DNA of 64,000 bases, taken from NCBI RefSeq assembly GCF_001368815.1, contig NZ_CTEI01000002.1:558001-622000 (forward strand), given 5' to 3'. Position numbers and translations under genes: made by a program. This DNA comes from Paraliobacillus sp. PM-2 (GTDB taxonomy: Bacteria > Bacillota > Bacilli > Bacillales > Amphibacillaceae). This document shows, piece after piece, positions 1 to 7,236 of the stretch (positions are counted from its first letter, which is position 1; each line of letters opens with the position of its first letter). The notes under the pieces were generated by a model. That model searched no databases. It saw nothing but the letters and a program-made list of their open reading frames with translations, and was not told the DNA's origin.

Positions 1-19
1 CTTGTAAACGTTCCTTCAT
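1..19 (-). CDS. pheS: Phenylalanyl-tRNA synthetase alpha subunit, first codons only
   Basis: Only the first six codons (reading MKERLQ) lie in the window; the rest runs off the left edge. A GGAGGG ribosome-binding site sits about 7 bases before the ATG. The identification rests mainly on context: a complete T-box leader immediately upstream, and the divergently placed ysgA-like and sspI genes, which flank pheS in B. subtilis. PheS is the alpha subunit of the enzyme that charges tRNA-Phe. Confidence 0.75.
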
Positions 20-55
20 TTCAAACACCCTCCTAAAAGACACTTTTTTTGCAAT

Positions 56-352
56 AAAAAAAGCCCCTATCCCTTGTAAAAAGGGACGAGGCTTGGATCG
101 CGGTACCACCCTTGTTGACAAATTATGATTTGTCCACTTAAATTGATAACGGAAAACATTTCCGGTAACGTTCTTACTTGCCAATAGCAAGGTCCCAAAC
201 GCCAGCTCCAGAGTGAAAATTCAACCTTACTACAATGAAAAAAGCTTACAGTCCATGGCCTTTTATCCCTATGCATTGTATCATTGTAACGTCTACTGAC
301 TCTTTCTTCGCCTATTTCTATTCATTTTCTGAGTGTTTTCGCTCGAATTTCT
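56..352 (-). promoter_or_regulatory. T-box leader of pheS
   Basis: On the minus strand the conserved T-box core (AAGGGTGGTACCGCGA, 98-113) is followed by a GC-rich hairpin and a run of T at 56-95, the classic terminator half of a T-box switch. Uncharged tRNA pairs with the T-box and the upstream specifier loop and favours the antiterminator. The specificity (Phe) is inferred from the downstream pheS start; I did not fold the specifier loop. Confidence 0.9.
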
Positions 353-358
353 CCCTTT

Positions 359-387
359 ATTATAGGAAAGTAAAGCATAATATGCAA
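359..387 (-). promoter_or_regulatory. Sigma-A promoter of the pheS leader
   Basis: On the minus strand TTGCAT (382-387) is followed after 17 bases by a perfect TATAAT (359-364). It lies just upstream of the T-box leader and drives it leftward. Confidence 0.8.
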
Positions 388-417
388 CTACTAACCTAAA
401 AATTATCTGTATAATTA

Positions 418-1155
418 TTAGAGAACCATTTGATAGATCATGATACCAGCTGCCACACTGACATTTAGTGACTCTGCTTGACCATAGATAGGAATATGTA
501 CACGTTGGTCTGCTTGCTGTAATAAAGCAGGAGAAACACCTGCACCTTCATTACCTACAATAAGTGCCACTTTATCTGGAACAGTTAACTCGTTGATCGC
601 ATCCGCTTGCTCTAATGTAGAAGCCCATATAGAAACAGCTTCTTTTTTTAACGTTTCACAAGTCTCTGCTAAATTTGCTTGAATAATAGGCAGGTGAAAA
701 ATTGAGCCTTGTGTTGATCGGATTACTTTATCATTAAATAAATCAACTGTATTCTCACCTAAAATGACACCAGAAAATCCAGCAGCATCAGCTGTACGAA
801 TCATCGTTCCAACATTTCCAGGATCTTGGATAGAATCTAATAATAATAAACGATGATTGCTTGATCGTTGTACTTCTTTCTGATTTACTACCGCCATGAT
901 TCCTTGGGGTGCTTTTGTATCTGCTAAATGATCCATTACGTTATTTGAAACATTAACGATGGTAACATTACCAGTATCAAAAGGGATGCCTATGTTTTCC
1001 TGCACAATGATCGCTTCAATAGACCAATCACTTTTCATTGCTTCTTCTACTAAGTGCATGCCTTCTATTAAAAATTGTTGCGCTTCTTCACGATATTTCT
1101 TTTTCTTTAGCTTATTCCACTGCTTGATCGTTTCATTTTTCACTGATGTAATCAT
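418..1155 (-). CDS. ysgA: TrmH/SpoU-family RNA 2'-O-methyltransferase (YsgA type)
   Basis: Probably a SAM-dependent 2'-O-ribose methyltransferase of the SPOUT class acting on rRNA or tRNA. The N-terminal ~100 residues look like the substrate-binding domain of the RlmB/TsnR group. SPOUT motif 1 ([16 protein letters not shown], about residues 111-126) and motifs 2-3 ([10 protein letters not shown], then [17 protein letters not shown]) make the trefoil-knot cofactor site. The start is placed at the second in-frame ATG (MITSVKNE): an AAGGAT ribosome-binding site lies 7 bases before it, whereas the ATG at 1164 overlaps that site. It faces away from sspI and towards pheS, as in B. subtilis. The exact methylated nucleotide cannot be told from sequence. 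Confidence 0.85.
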   Translation of the reverse strand: MITSVKNETIKQWNKLKKKKYREEAQQFLIEGMHLVEEAMKSDWSIEAIIVQENIGIPFDTGNVTIVNVSNNVMDHLADTKAPQGIMAVVNQKEVQRSSNHRLLLLDSIQDPGNVGTMIRTADAAGFSGVILGENTVDLFNDKVIRSTQGSIFHLPIIQANLAETCETLKKEAVSIWASTLEQADAINELTVPDKVALIVGNEGAGVSPALLQQADQRVHIPIYGQAESLNVSVAAGIMIYQMVL

Positions 1156-1252
1156 TACAATCATCCTTTACTTTTCTCTTGTCCTATCATACATATTTTT
1201 TAGCAGTATGGTCAAACTAAATTCAACTAAATTATATGTTGAGGTGATTACA

Positions 1253-1468
1253 GTGGATTTAAATTTACGTAAAGCGATTTTAGAAAACATTTCAGATAAC
1301 AACAAAGAACAATTAGAAGCAACAATCGTTGACGCCATTCAAAGTGGAGAAGAAAAAATGCTACCTGGTTTGGGTGTTCTATTTGAATTAATTTGGAAAG
1401 AGTCAGACAACACTGAAAAAGAAGAAATGTTGAGTGCACTAGAACATGGTGTAAAACAAACACACTAA
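1253..1468 (+). CDS. sspI: Small acid-soluble spore protein I
   Basis: A 71-residue protein made in the forespore that belongs to the SspI family of minor SASPs. The family core [15 protein letters not shown] is present at about residues 30-44 and the length matches. The start is a GTG at 1253, preceded by GAGGTG at 1241; a longer reading frame going back to 959 overlaps the divergent methyltransferase and is not credible. The position next to the ysgA-like gene and pheS is the B. subtilis arrangement. Confidence 0.93.
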   Translation: MDLNLRKAILENISDNNKEQLEATIVDAIQSGEEKMLPGLGVLFELIWKESDNTEKEEMLSALEHGVKQTH

Positions 1469-1564
1469 CCCACTGTTTTATTTTGATTTAAAATATTACA
1501 TTGCCATGCTCCCCTACTTCAGATAAACTATCAGTATGTAGGTCATGAAAGAAGGGGATCGGCA

Positions 1565-2173
1565 ATGGATATTCGATTACTACAAAGCATGATGAAAGCA
1601 CAAGCAATGGCGAATTTTTCATCAAGTACAACTACTACTCCATCTAACGCTTCTTCTATATTTAAAGAGATGCTAGGAATGATGATGTCAGAACAGCTTC
1701 AATCTTCATCTAATACATCTATTCGTAATAAATTACAAACAAATGATAAAGCAAACAACCATTCATATGGAAGCATATCACCTGTTCCAGCAAGTATCTC
1801 CAGTGATGTTCAAAGTATTATTGATCAGGCTGCCAATAAATATGATGTAGATCGAGATTTGATTGCCACAGTTATTCAAACCGAATCAAATTTTAATCAA
1901 CATGCAGTAAGTAGTGCAGGTGCACAAGGCTATATGCAATTAATGCCAGGAACAGCAGATGGTCTTGGTGTAACGGATGCTTTTAATGCTAAACAAAACA
2001 TTTACGGTGGGACAAGTTATTTAAAACAGATGCTTGACAAGTATAACGGAGATACTTCATTAGCACTTGCAGCATATAACGCTGGACCTGGTAATGTAGA
2101 TAAATATGATGGAATTCCTCCCTTTAAAGAAACACAAAACTATGTTAACAAAATTATGAATCAATATATTTAA
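1565..2173 (+). CDS. Lytic transglycosylase (SLT domain), YjbJ/CwlQ-like
   Basis: A 202-residue peptidoglycan lyase candidate. Residues 1-80 are low-complexity (runs of Ser/Thr), and the SLT fold covers about 82-200. The catalytic glutamate is in IQTESNFN (E107), followed by the family signature GAQGYMQLMP (119-128) and AAYNAGPGNVDKY near the C-terminus. I see no clear signal peptide, as for B. subtilis YjbJ (CwlQ), which it resembles in layout. A GAAGGGG ribosome-binding site precedes the ATG. A strong terminator follows at once. It may take part in cell-wall turnover; whether it is exported is unclear. Confidence 0.85.
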   Translation: MDIRLLQSMMKAQAMANFSSSTTTTPSNASSIFKEMLGMMMSEQLQSSSNTSIRNKLQTNDKANNHSYGSISPVPASISSDVQSIIDQAANKYDVDRDLIATVIQTESNFNQHAVSSAGAQGYMQLMPGTADGLGVTDAFNAKQNIYGGTSYLKQMLDKYNGDTSLALAAYNAGPGNVDKYDGIPPFKETQNYVNKIMNQYI

Positions 2174-2209
2174 AAAAGTTGCTGAAGTATCTACCTCAGC
2201 AACTTTTTT
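2172..2209 (+). terminator. Terminator of the transglycosylase gene
   Basis: A 14-bp perfect stem (2172-2185 with 2196-2209, loop of 10) with A-run and T-run flanks, so it can work in both directions between two convergent genes. Confidence 0.88.
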
Positions 2210-2220
2210 GCTTTTTTTCT

Positions 2221-3306
2221 TTAGTTAAAAGTAATTTCTTTGACTTTATCTGCGTCTAATCCTTTAATCACTTCAACAATTAATTGTACCGCATGATCAA
2301 AATCATCTTGGTGAATCATGGCAGCATGTGAATGAATGTATCTTGTTGCAATGGTAATTGATAATGCCGGAACACCGTTTGCAGTTAAATGAATCGAACC
2401 AGAATCAGTTCCACCACCAGCTATATTCGCATATTGGAATGGGATATCATTCGTTTCAGCTGTTTTTACGACAAAATCACGCACACCTTTATGAGAAATC
2501 ATTGATGCATCATATAATATAATTTGTGGTCCGTCTCCAAGTTTACTGTCTGCTTCTTTTGGAGAAATACCTGGTGTATCACCTGCGATACCAGTATCCA
2601 CTGCAAACCCAATATCGGGTTTAATGGTGTTTGTAGCTGTTTTTGCCCCACGTAAACCTACTTCTTCTTGTACTGTACCAACACCATACACAACGTTCGG
2701 ATGCTCGACATCTTTTAATTGTTTCAATACTTCAATTGCGATGGCACAACCAATACGGTTATCCCATGCCTTTGCTAATAGTAACTTTTCATTTTTCATC
2801 TGAGTAAATTCAAAGTAAGGTATAACAGAATCACCAGGACGTACTCCAAACGATTCCGCTTCTTCACGACTAGCTGCACCAATATCAATGAACATATCCT
2901 TAATTTCATAAGGTTTTTTACGTGCTTCTGCCGGCATGATGTGTGGAGGCTTTGAACCAATAATACCTGTAATATCTCCTTTTGATGTTTGAATGGTCAC
3001 ACGTTGCGCTAACATCACTTGGCTCCACCAGCCACCAATGGTTTGGAAATATAAGAAACCATTGTCGTCAATTCGCGTTACCATAAAACCAATTTCGTCT
3101 AAATGTCCAGCTACCATTACTTTTGGTCCATCTTCTTTACCAACTTTTTTGGCAATTAAGCTACCTAGATGATCCGTATAGACTTCCGTAGCATAAGCGG
3201 AAATGTATTTCTTCATTACCTCTCTAGCTTCTTTTTCATTGCCTGAAATTCCTTTTGCATCAGTTAATTCTTTTAGCATCGTAAGTCTGTCATTTAATTT
3301 TGTCAT
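2221..3306 (-). CDS. ysdC: M42-family glutamyl/leucyl aminopeptidase (YsdC)
   Basis: A 361-residue cytoplasmic metallo-aminopeptidase of the M42 (FrvX/PepA) family, which forms tetrahedral dodecamers that trim peptides. The two-metal site is visible: AGHLDEIGF (His and Asp ligands, about 67-75), WDNRIG (about 181), [10 protein letters not shown] (the catalytic Glu pair, about 212-221), [11 protein letters not shown], and the late His in [12 protein letters not shown]. Full length for the family. It keeps its B. subtilis place near ysdAB and the ribosomal-protein operon. Genes of this family were formerly called endoglucanases, which is a misannotation. Confidence 0.92.
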   Translation of the reverse strand: MTKLNDRLTMLKELTDAKGISGNEKEAREVMKKYISAYATEVYTDHLGSLIAKKVGKEDGPKVMVAGHLDEIGFMVTRIDDNGFLYFQTIGGWWSQVMLAQRVTIQTSKGDITGIIGSKPPHIMPAEARKKPYEIKDMFIDIGAASREEAESFGVRPGDSVIPYFEFTQMKNEKLLLAKAWDNRIGCAIAIEVLKQLKDVEHPNVVYGVGTVQEEVGLRGAKTATNTIKPDIGFAVDTGIAGDTPGISPKEADSKLGDGPQIILYDASMISHKGVRDFVVKTAETNDIPFQYANIAGGGTDSGSIHLTANGVPALSITIATRYIHSHAAMIHQDDFDHAVQLIVEVIKGLDADKVKEITFN

Positions 3307-3371
3307 TATGTATCTCCTCCCTTTCTAACATTTATTATAGACCTATTCTTATCTAATTCAAAAGTTTTAAA

Positions 3372-3857
3372 TCAATAATTCTGATCTTGCCTATTAAAAT
3401 TTGTCTCATTTTTATCTATGTATGCTTGCATAATTGCTGTCTCCGAAAAGCCAAGAACTTGTCCTAAACGTAAAAACAGACCAAAAAGTTGCTGATAGGT
3501 TTCGGTGTTTGTCTTCTCTTTAAAAACTTGAATAGATTGATATACTTGGTGGAATAATTCTGTAGTATCCGCTTGAATGTTTGGGATATCAACCCTTTCA
3601 GGTTCAAAGCCCAGATCAATACCAAGTGATAATATAAAATGAAGTCCGTCAACATACTCTTCTAAAATAACTGTATCTTCACTTGGGCCTTTCTTACTCC
3701 AAAATTTAAAACAACGCGTCTCATTAGCAAGTTCTCCTATTTCAACAAGTAAGGCTAAAACTTTTTTATCAAATATTTCGCTGGTTACTAATGCATGATT
3801 TTGTTGTATGTAGGTATCTAATTGTTTTTGCATAGTAAATAGCTTTTCCCAATTCAT
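3372..3857 (-). CDS. Dimeric all-alpha dUTP diphosphatase (dUTPase_2 family)
   Basis: A 161-residue hydrolase that removes dUTP and feeds dUMP to thymidylate synthesis. It belongs to the all-alpha NTP pyrophosphohydrolase group, not the trimeric Dut group: the magnesium-binding pattern EIGELANETRCFKFW (about 52-66) is followed by LEEYVDGLHF with the second acidic set. KFWSKK is typical of this family. A good GAGGGATA ribosome-binding site precedes the ATG. It stands alone, divergent from ysdB. Confidence 0.85.
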   Translation of the reverse strand: MNWEKLFTMQKQLDTYIQQNHALVTSEIFDKKVLALLVEIGELANETRCFKFWSKKGPSEDTVILEEYVDGLHFILSLGIDLGFEPERVDIPNIQADTTELFHQVYQSIQVFKEKTNTETYQQLFGLFLRLGQVLGFSETAIMQAYIDKNETNFNRQDQNY

Positions 3858-3916
3858 CTTTATCCCTCTTTCTGTGGCAAACTTTTTTCATTATAACATG
3901 AAATAGTTTATTTTCG

Positions 3917-3943
3917 TGAAACGAAACGTTATACTTATCCGTA
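3917..3943 (+). promoter_or_regulatory. Sigma-W (ECF) promoter of ysdB
   Basis: TGAAAC at 3917-3922, a 17-base spacer, then CGTA at 3940-3943. This matches the B. subtilis sigma-W consensus exactly, and ysdB is a known sigma-W regulon member there. Confidence 0.85.
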
Positions 3944-3973
3944 TAGTAAGGTGATCTTGCTAATAGGGAGTCG

Positions 3974-4369
3974 ATGAAAATGTTTATTGTGTACCTATTT
4001 CGTGTTTTTATCTTTGTAGCTATTCTTTTTCTGCTATATACTGCGTATAAATACATCATTAATCCAAAGCGAAAACTTGAAGTGGCTAGGGATAAAAAAC
4101 AATTTTACTTTTTAGACGATCCAGATAATGTGAAAAAGAATTTTTTGATGACATACAAGGGGATTTTATTTGAGGGTGAGAAATATATTGGAACGACAGA
4201 AAATGCTTTTGATGTCGTTTCGATTATTGTATACACCAAACACCCTAATCAATTAAAAGGGTTAGAGCGTGATGATTTATATTTCCTTGAGAAAGAAATA
4301 CTCATTCATTACCCGCATGCTAAAATAGAGTGGAAGCACCCAATTAATCAATTGTTCGATTTTTATTAA
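3974..4369 (+). CDS. ysdB: Sigma-W pathway protein YsdB
   Basis: A 131-residue protein with one N-terminal membrane helix (about residues 5-28) and a soluble cytoplasmic remainder; it resembles YsdB of B. subtilis, which affects sigma-W activation by an unknown route. It has its own sigma-W-type promoter 31 bases upstream, which strongly supports the call. A bidirectional hairpin ends the gene. The molecular function is not known for the family. Confidence 0.82.
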   Translation: MKMFIVYLFRVFIFVAILFLLYTAYKYIINPKRKLEVARDKKQFYFLDDPDNVKKNFLMTYKGILFEGEKYIGTTENAFDVVSIIVYTKHPNQLKGLERDDLYFLEKEILIHYPHAKIEWKHPINQLFDFY

Positions 4370-4372
4370 ATA

Positions 4373-4406
4373 AAAAATGAAACAGTATTTTATCTGTTTC
4401 ATTTTT
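4373..4406 (+). terminator. Bidirectional terminator between ysdB and the TVP38 gene
   Basis: A 13-bp perfect stem (4373-4385 with 4394-4406) with A-run and T-run ends, between convergent genes; the arm overlaps the stop codon of the minus-strand gene. Confidence 0.82.
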
Positions 4407-4995
4407 AGATTACATCGCTATTTGTCGTCTCTGGATGAAAGAAATCTTGCCAGCTAATGTATATTTCTTTTCTCCTTACGAAATATAAAATTGGTAATAC
4501 ACCTACCATCATACTACCTGCCATAATTGGTGAAAAATTGGTAATTGATTCTCCAATAGATGTATACACGACTGCAAGTGGGATGTTAGAAATAAAAGAT
4601 GCGCGCATATAATCTTTTAATTGCCTTGATAGTTCTAAAATACACAATGACAATAAATGAAAATGAATGAATGGAATTAAGCGTAATAAAGCGATCTGTA
4701 ATGTAGTTAAGTCTCTTTGTTTTCCTAGCAATTTTTGTTTCATGCGAAAAAAGCGCTGAAGCGTACTAGGCATTATCTCTGTCATTTTATAGAAGGTAAG
4801 ACTAGATAATGTAATACCTATTAGTGAATAGATTATCCCTGGTACAATACCAAATAAAAGTCCTCCAGTAATGCATAGAAAAACGACGGGAAGAAATAAT
4901 AATGGCCGAAGTAAATGCAGTGCAATAAATATCAAAGGTGCAAACATCCCCGCTGTCTCCATCATCATCGTGACAGAAGCACCGATATACTCCAT
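4405..4995 (-). CDS. TVP38/TMEM64-family (VTT domain) membrane protein
   Basis: A 196-residue integral membrane protein with about five hydrophobic segments. The family pattern of a Gly-rich half-helix (ITGGLLFGIVPGIIYSLIG, about 41-59) followed by the central loop and LLRLIPFIHFHLLSLC (about 104-119) is visible. VTT/DedA-superfamily members are linked to lipid scrambling or undecaprenyl phosphate recycling; which applies here cannot be said. A GAAGGAGGAG ribosome-binding site lies right before the ATG. It is an extra gene relative to the B. subtilis ysdA-ysdB interval. Confidence 0.78.
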   Translation of the reverse strand: MEYIGASVTMMMETAGMFAPLIFIALHLLRPLLFLPVVFLCITGGLLFGIVPGIIYSLIGITLSSLTFYKMTEIMPSTLQRFFRMKQKLLGKQRDLTTLQIALLRLIPFIHFHLLSLCILELSRQLKDYMRASFISNIPLAVVYTSIGESITNFSPIMAGSMMVGVLPILYFVRRKEIYISWQDFFHPETTNSDVI

Positions 4996-5051
4996 AACTT
5001 CTCCTCCTTCACAATTATTCTATGACAGGAGACGAGCCTTTATGACATGAT

Positions 5052-5318
5052 CTATACTCTATTTAAAAACAAAATAAATATGATTTGTAAAATCAGTAAC
5101 ATTGGCATTCCGATGATAAATGTCCGATGTTTTGTTTTATGTCGAAAAAACCTCATACCAATGATACTTCCAATTGATCCCCCAATGATCGCAACAAGCC
5201 ATAACTTTTTTTCAGGTATACGCCACTTCCTTTTTTTTGAACGGCGCTTATCAATCCCCATCATTACAAATGACATGCTATTCACTATAATGATATAAAT
5301 TAAACTAATCCATTGCAT
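5052..5318 (-). CDS. ysdA: DUF1294 membrane protein YsdA
   Basis: An 88-residue membrane protein with three hydrophobic stretches. The DUF1294 signatures MGIDKRRSKKRKWRIPE (about 20-36) and the glycine-rich GGSIGSIIGMRFFRHKTKH (about 46-64) are clear. It lies just downstream of rplT as in B. subtilis, but behind the rplT terminator, so it needs its own promoter or read-through. No function is established for the family. Confidence 0.88.
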   Translation of the reverse strand: MQWISLIYIIIVNSMSFVMMGIDKRRSKKRKWRIPEKKLWLVAIIGGSIGSIIGMRFFRHKTKHRTFIIGMPMLLILQIIFILFLNRV

Positions 5319-5485
5319 AGCTTTTCTCCTTTTATAAAATAAGCATATTACTTTTATTTTGGTTGTATCAAAATTTAGCTTTTCGGATATTTATTAATTG
5401 GTATTTTTAGTATTAGTAATGAAAACAACAAAATAGAATTGATTAGTTTTACTCACCAAAATCAGTTATCTTATTGTACAACCAT

Positions 5486-5527
5486 AAAAAAGAGCTACGT
5501 CTTCATAACGAAGATGGTAGCTCTTAG
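5486..5527 (-). terminator. Terminator of the infC-rpmI-rplT operon
   Basis: Minus-strand hairpin AAGAGCTAC...GTAGCTCTT with an inner CTTC/GAAG extension and a T6 tail, 10 bases after the rplT stop. Confidence 0.88.
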
Positions 5528-5536
5528 TATCATTAC

Positions 5537-5893
5537 TTATTTTAAAGCTGCTTTAGCTTTTTCAGCTAATTGTGCAAATGCTTTTTCATCATTAATAGCT
5601 AAATCAGAAAGCATCTTACGGTTTACTTCAATACCTGCTAATTTTAAACCATGCATTAAACGGCTATATGAAAGATCATTCAAACGTGCAGCAGCGTTAA
5701 TACGTGCAATCCATAATTTACGGAAGTCACGCTTTTTCTGTCTGCGGTCACGATATGCATATTGACCAGATTTCCATACTTGTTGCTTTGCTGTTTTAAA
5801 CAGCGTATGTTTTGAACCATAATATCCTTTTGCAAGCTTTAATATACGTTTACGACGTTTACGTGTAACTGTTCCACCTTTAACACGTGCCAT
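5537..5893 (-). CDS. rplT: 50S ribosomal protein L20
   Basis: A 118-residue, very basic protein that binds 23S rRNA early in large-subunit assembly. The family start [19 protein letters not shown] and the C-terminal globular half are complete. It is last in the infC-rpmI-rplT operon. In Bacillus, L20 also binds the infC leader and represses the operon, and a matching leader is present here upstream of infC. Confidence 0.98.
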   Translation of the reverse strand: MARVKGGTVTRKRRKRILKLAKGYYGSKHTLFKTAKQQVWKSGQYAYRDRRQKKRDFRKLWIARINAAARLNDLSYSRLMHGLKLAGIEVNRKMLSDLAINDEKAFAQLAEKAKAALK

Positions 5894-5939
5894 AGTAATT
5901 CCCTCCTATATATCTAAACAAAATCAGTTCGTTTATAAA

Positions 5940-6152
<213 letters not shown>

Positions 6153-6170
6153 TTAAAACATAAGCAAATA

Positions 6171-6689
6171 TTATTTTTCTTTAATTGGTCCAAGCATCAA
6201 GAACATACTACGACCTTCCATTTTAGGCTTTTGTTCTACTGTGGAAAGATCCTTACATTCTTCAGCCATACGTTCTAATACTTTTTGACCTAATTCTTTG
6301 TGAGTAATCGCACGTCCGCGAAAACGGATCGAAACTTTCACCTTATCGCCTTTGTCAAGAAATTTTCTAGCATTACGTAATTTGGTATTAAAATCATGTT
6401 CTTCAATACCTGGGCTTAATCGAACTTCTTTGACATTAATCACTTTTTGTTTCTTACGCGCTTCTTTTTCTTTCTTTTGTTGTTCAAAACGGTATTTACC
6501 ATAATCCATGATACGGCATACCGGTGGTTTTGCATTAGGTGCAACTAAAACTAAATCAAGATTTCTTGTTTGCGCAATATCTAATGCTTCCTGACGTGAT
6601 TTAACACCAAGTTGATCGCCATTTGAATCAATGAGTCGAACCTCTCGTGCTCTAATTTTCTCATTGACATTCATATCTTTGCTAATAAT
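6171..6689 (-). CDS. infC: Translation initiation factor IF-3, ATT start
   Basis: A 172-residue factor that keeps 30S subunits free and checks start codons. The N-domain ([41 protein letters not shown]), the linker and the C-domain ([23 protein letters not shown]) are full length. The first ATG is at 6674, but upstream in frame are ATT ATT AGC AAA GAT, giving (M)ISKD as in B. subtilis IF-3, with GGAGG (6696-6700) 6 bases before the first ATT at 6689. I therefore start it at that ATT. A non-AUG start is a conserved feature of infC and lets IF-3 repress its own translation. Confidence 0.93.
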   Translation of the reverse strand: MISKDMNVNEKIRAREVRLIDSNGDQLGVKSRQEALDIAQTRNLDLVLVAPNAKPPVCRIMDYGKYRFEQQKKEKEARKKQKVINVKEVRLSPGIEEHDFNTKLRNARKFLDKGDKVKVSIRFRGRAITHKELGQKVLERMAEECKDLSTVEQKPKMEGRSMFLMLGPIKEK

Positions 6690-6699
6690 CAGCCACCTC

Positions 6700-6952
6700 C
6701 GTGAATTTTTAAAAGCGTGATGAGCTATGATCCATTACTATTATCTATATATAACAGCAACCAGACCGTTCTAATGGTCTCCTTGACAAGTTCGATCATT
6801 GATTCCATTAAAAAAAGTGTCGGTACACATTGCACCCACACGTCTCCAAGTTAATACTCTTACATGGTAACCTGCCAACTACATATCCTATGTGTCGATC
6901 AGGCGAGAAGCGGGTGCCTCTACTTGTCTTCAGATCATATTCAATTACACTT
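6700..6952 (-). promoter_or_regulatory. L20-type ribosomal-protein leader of infC
   Basis: About 260 bases of untranslated leader lie between the promoter and the infC ribosome-binding site. It contains complementary segments and an internal terminator followed by T7 (6810-6841), the layout of the Firmicutes L20 leader, where L20 binding promotes premature termination. Assignment to that RNA family rests on location and the terminator; I did not align it to a covariance model. Confidence 0.8.
6810..6841 (-). terminator. Attenuator hairpin in the infC leader
   Basis: Minus-strand stem GTGTGGGT...ACCGACAC (one mismatch) with a 9-base loop and a T7 tract, lying inside the leader well ahead of infC; this is the conditional terminator expected for L20 control. 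Confidence 0.8.
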
Positions 6953-6957
6953 TTATT

Positions 6958-6986
6958 ATAATAGCATGGTTTAGTAATGCTGTCAA
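6958..6986 (-). promoter_or_regulatory. Sigma-A promoter of infC-rpmI-rplT
   Basis: On the minus strand a perfect TTGACA (6981-6986), a 17-base spacer and TATTAT (6958-6963), starting the L20-type leader. Confidence 0.85.
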
Positions 6987-7119
6987 ACATTACTTTTCTA
7001 ACTAACTTATAATTTCACGTTTGCATTTATCATCTTACAGGGCCCGTGTTGTTCATTACTATTTTGCATTTCATCATTTAGTTTACAGCATATATTCTTA
7101 TTTTGCTAGTAATTTATTT

Positions 7120-7171
7120 AGAGCCGAACGATTAACAATTTATTAAATAAATTGAACAATAGTTCGGCTCT
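7120..7171 (-). terminator. Long hairpin terminator after the fucosidase gene
   Basis: AGAGCCGAAC and GTTCGGCTCT (7120-7129, 7162-7171) pair perfectly, and a second inner stem CAATTTATT/AATAAATTG extends the hairpin. It lies 66 bases past the fucosidase stop. The rest of 6990-7236 is AT-rich and holds nothing else I can identify. Confidence 0.75.
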
Positions 7172-7236
7172 TTCCATTATTAAAAAGCTTTATGCCTAAC
7201 TCTTACATTTTACTTAAATACACTTTAAATTCAAAA

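Noticed and set aside
959-1252. Long plus-strand frame extending sspI to 959
   Set aside because: It overlaps the divergent methyltransferase on its opposite strand and would add ~100 residues to a family of about 70; GTG 1253 with GAGGTG gives the right length.
5439-5765. 108-residue plus-strand frame opposite rplT
   Set aside because: It reads through the rplT gene and its terminator on the wrong strand.
6808-6990. 60-residue minus-strand frame between infC and its promoter
   Set aside because: It lies within the L20-type leader and its internal terminator; no ribosome-binding site or family resemblance.
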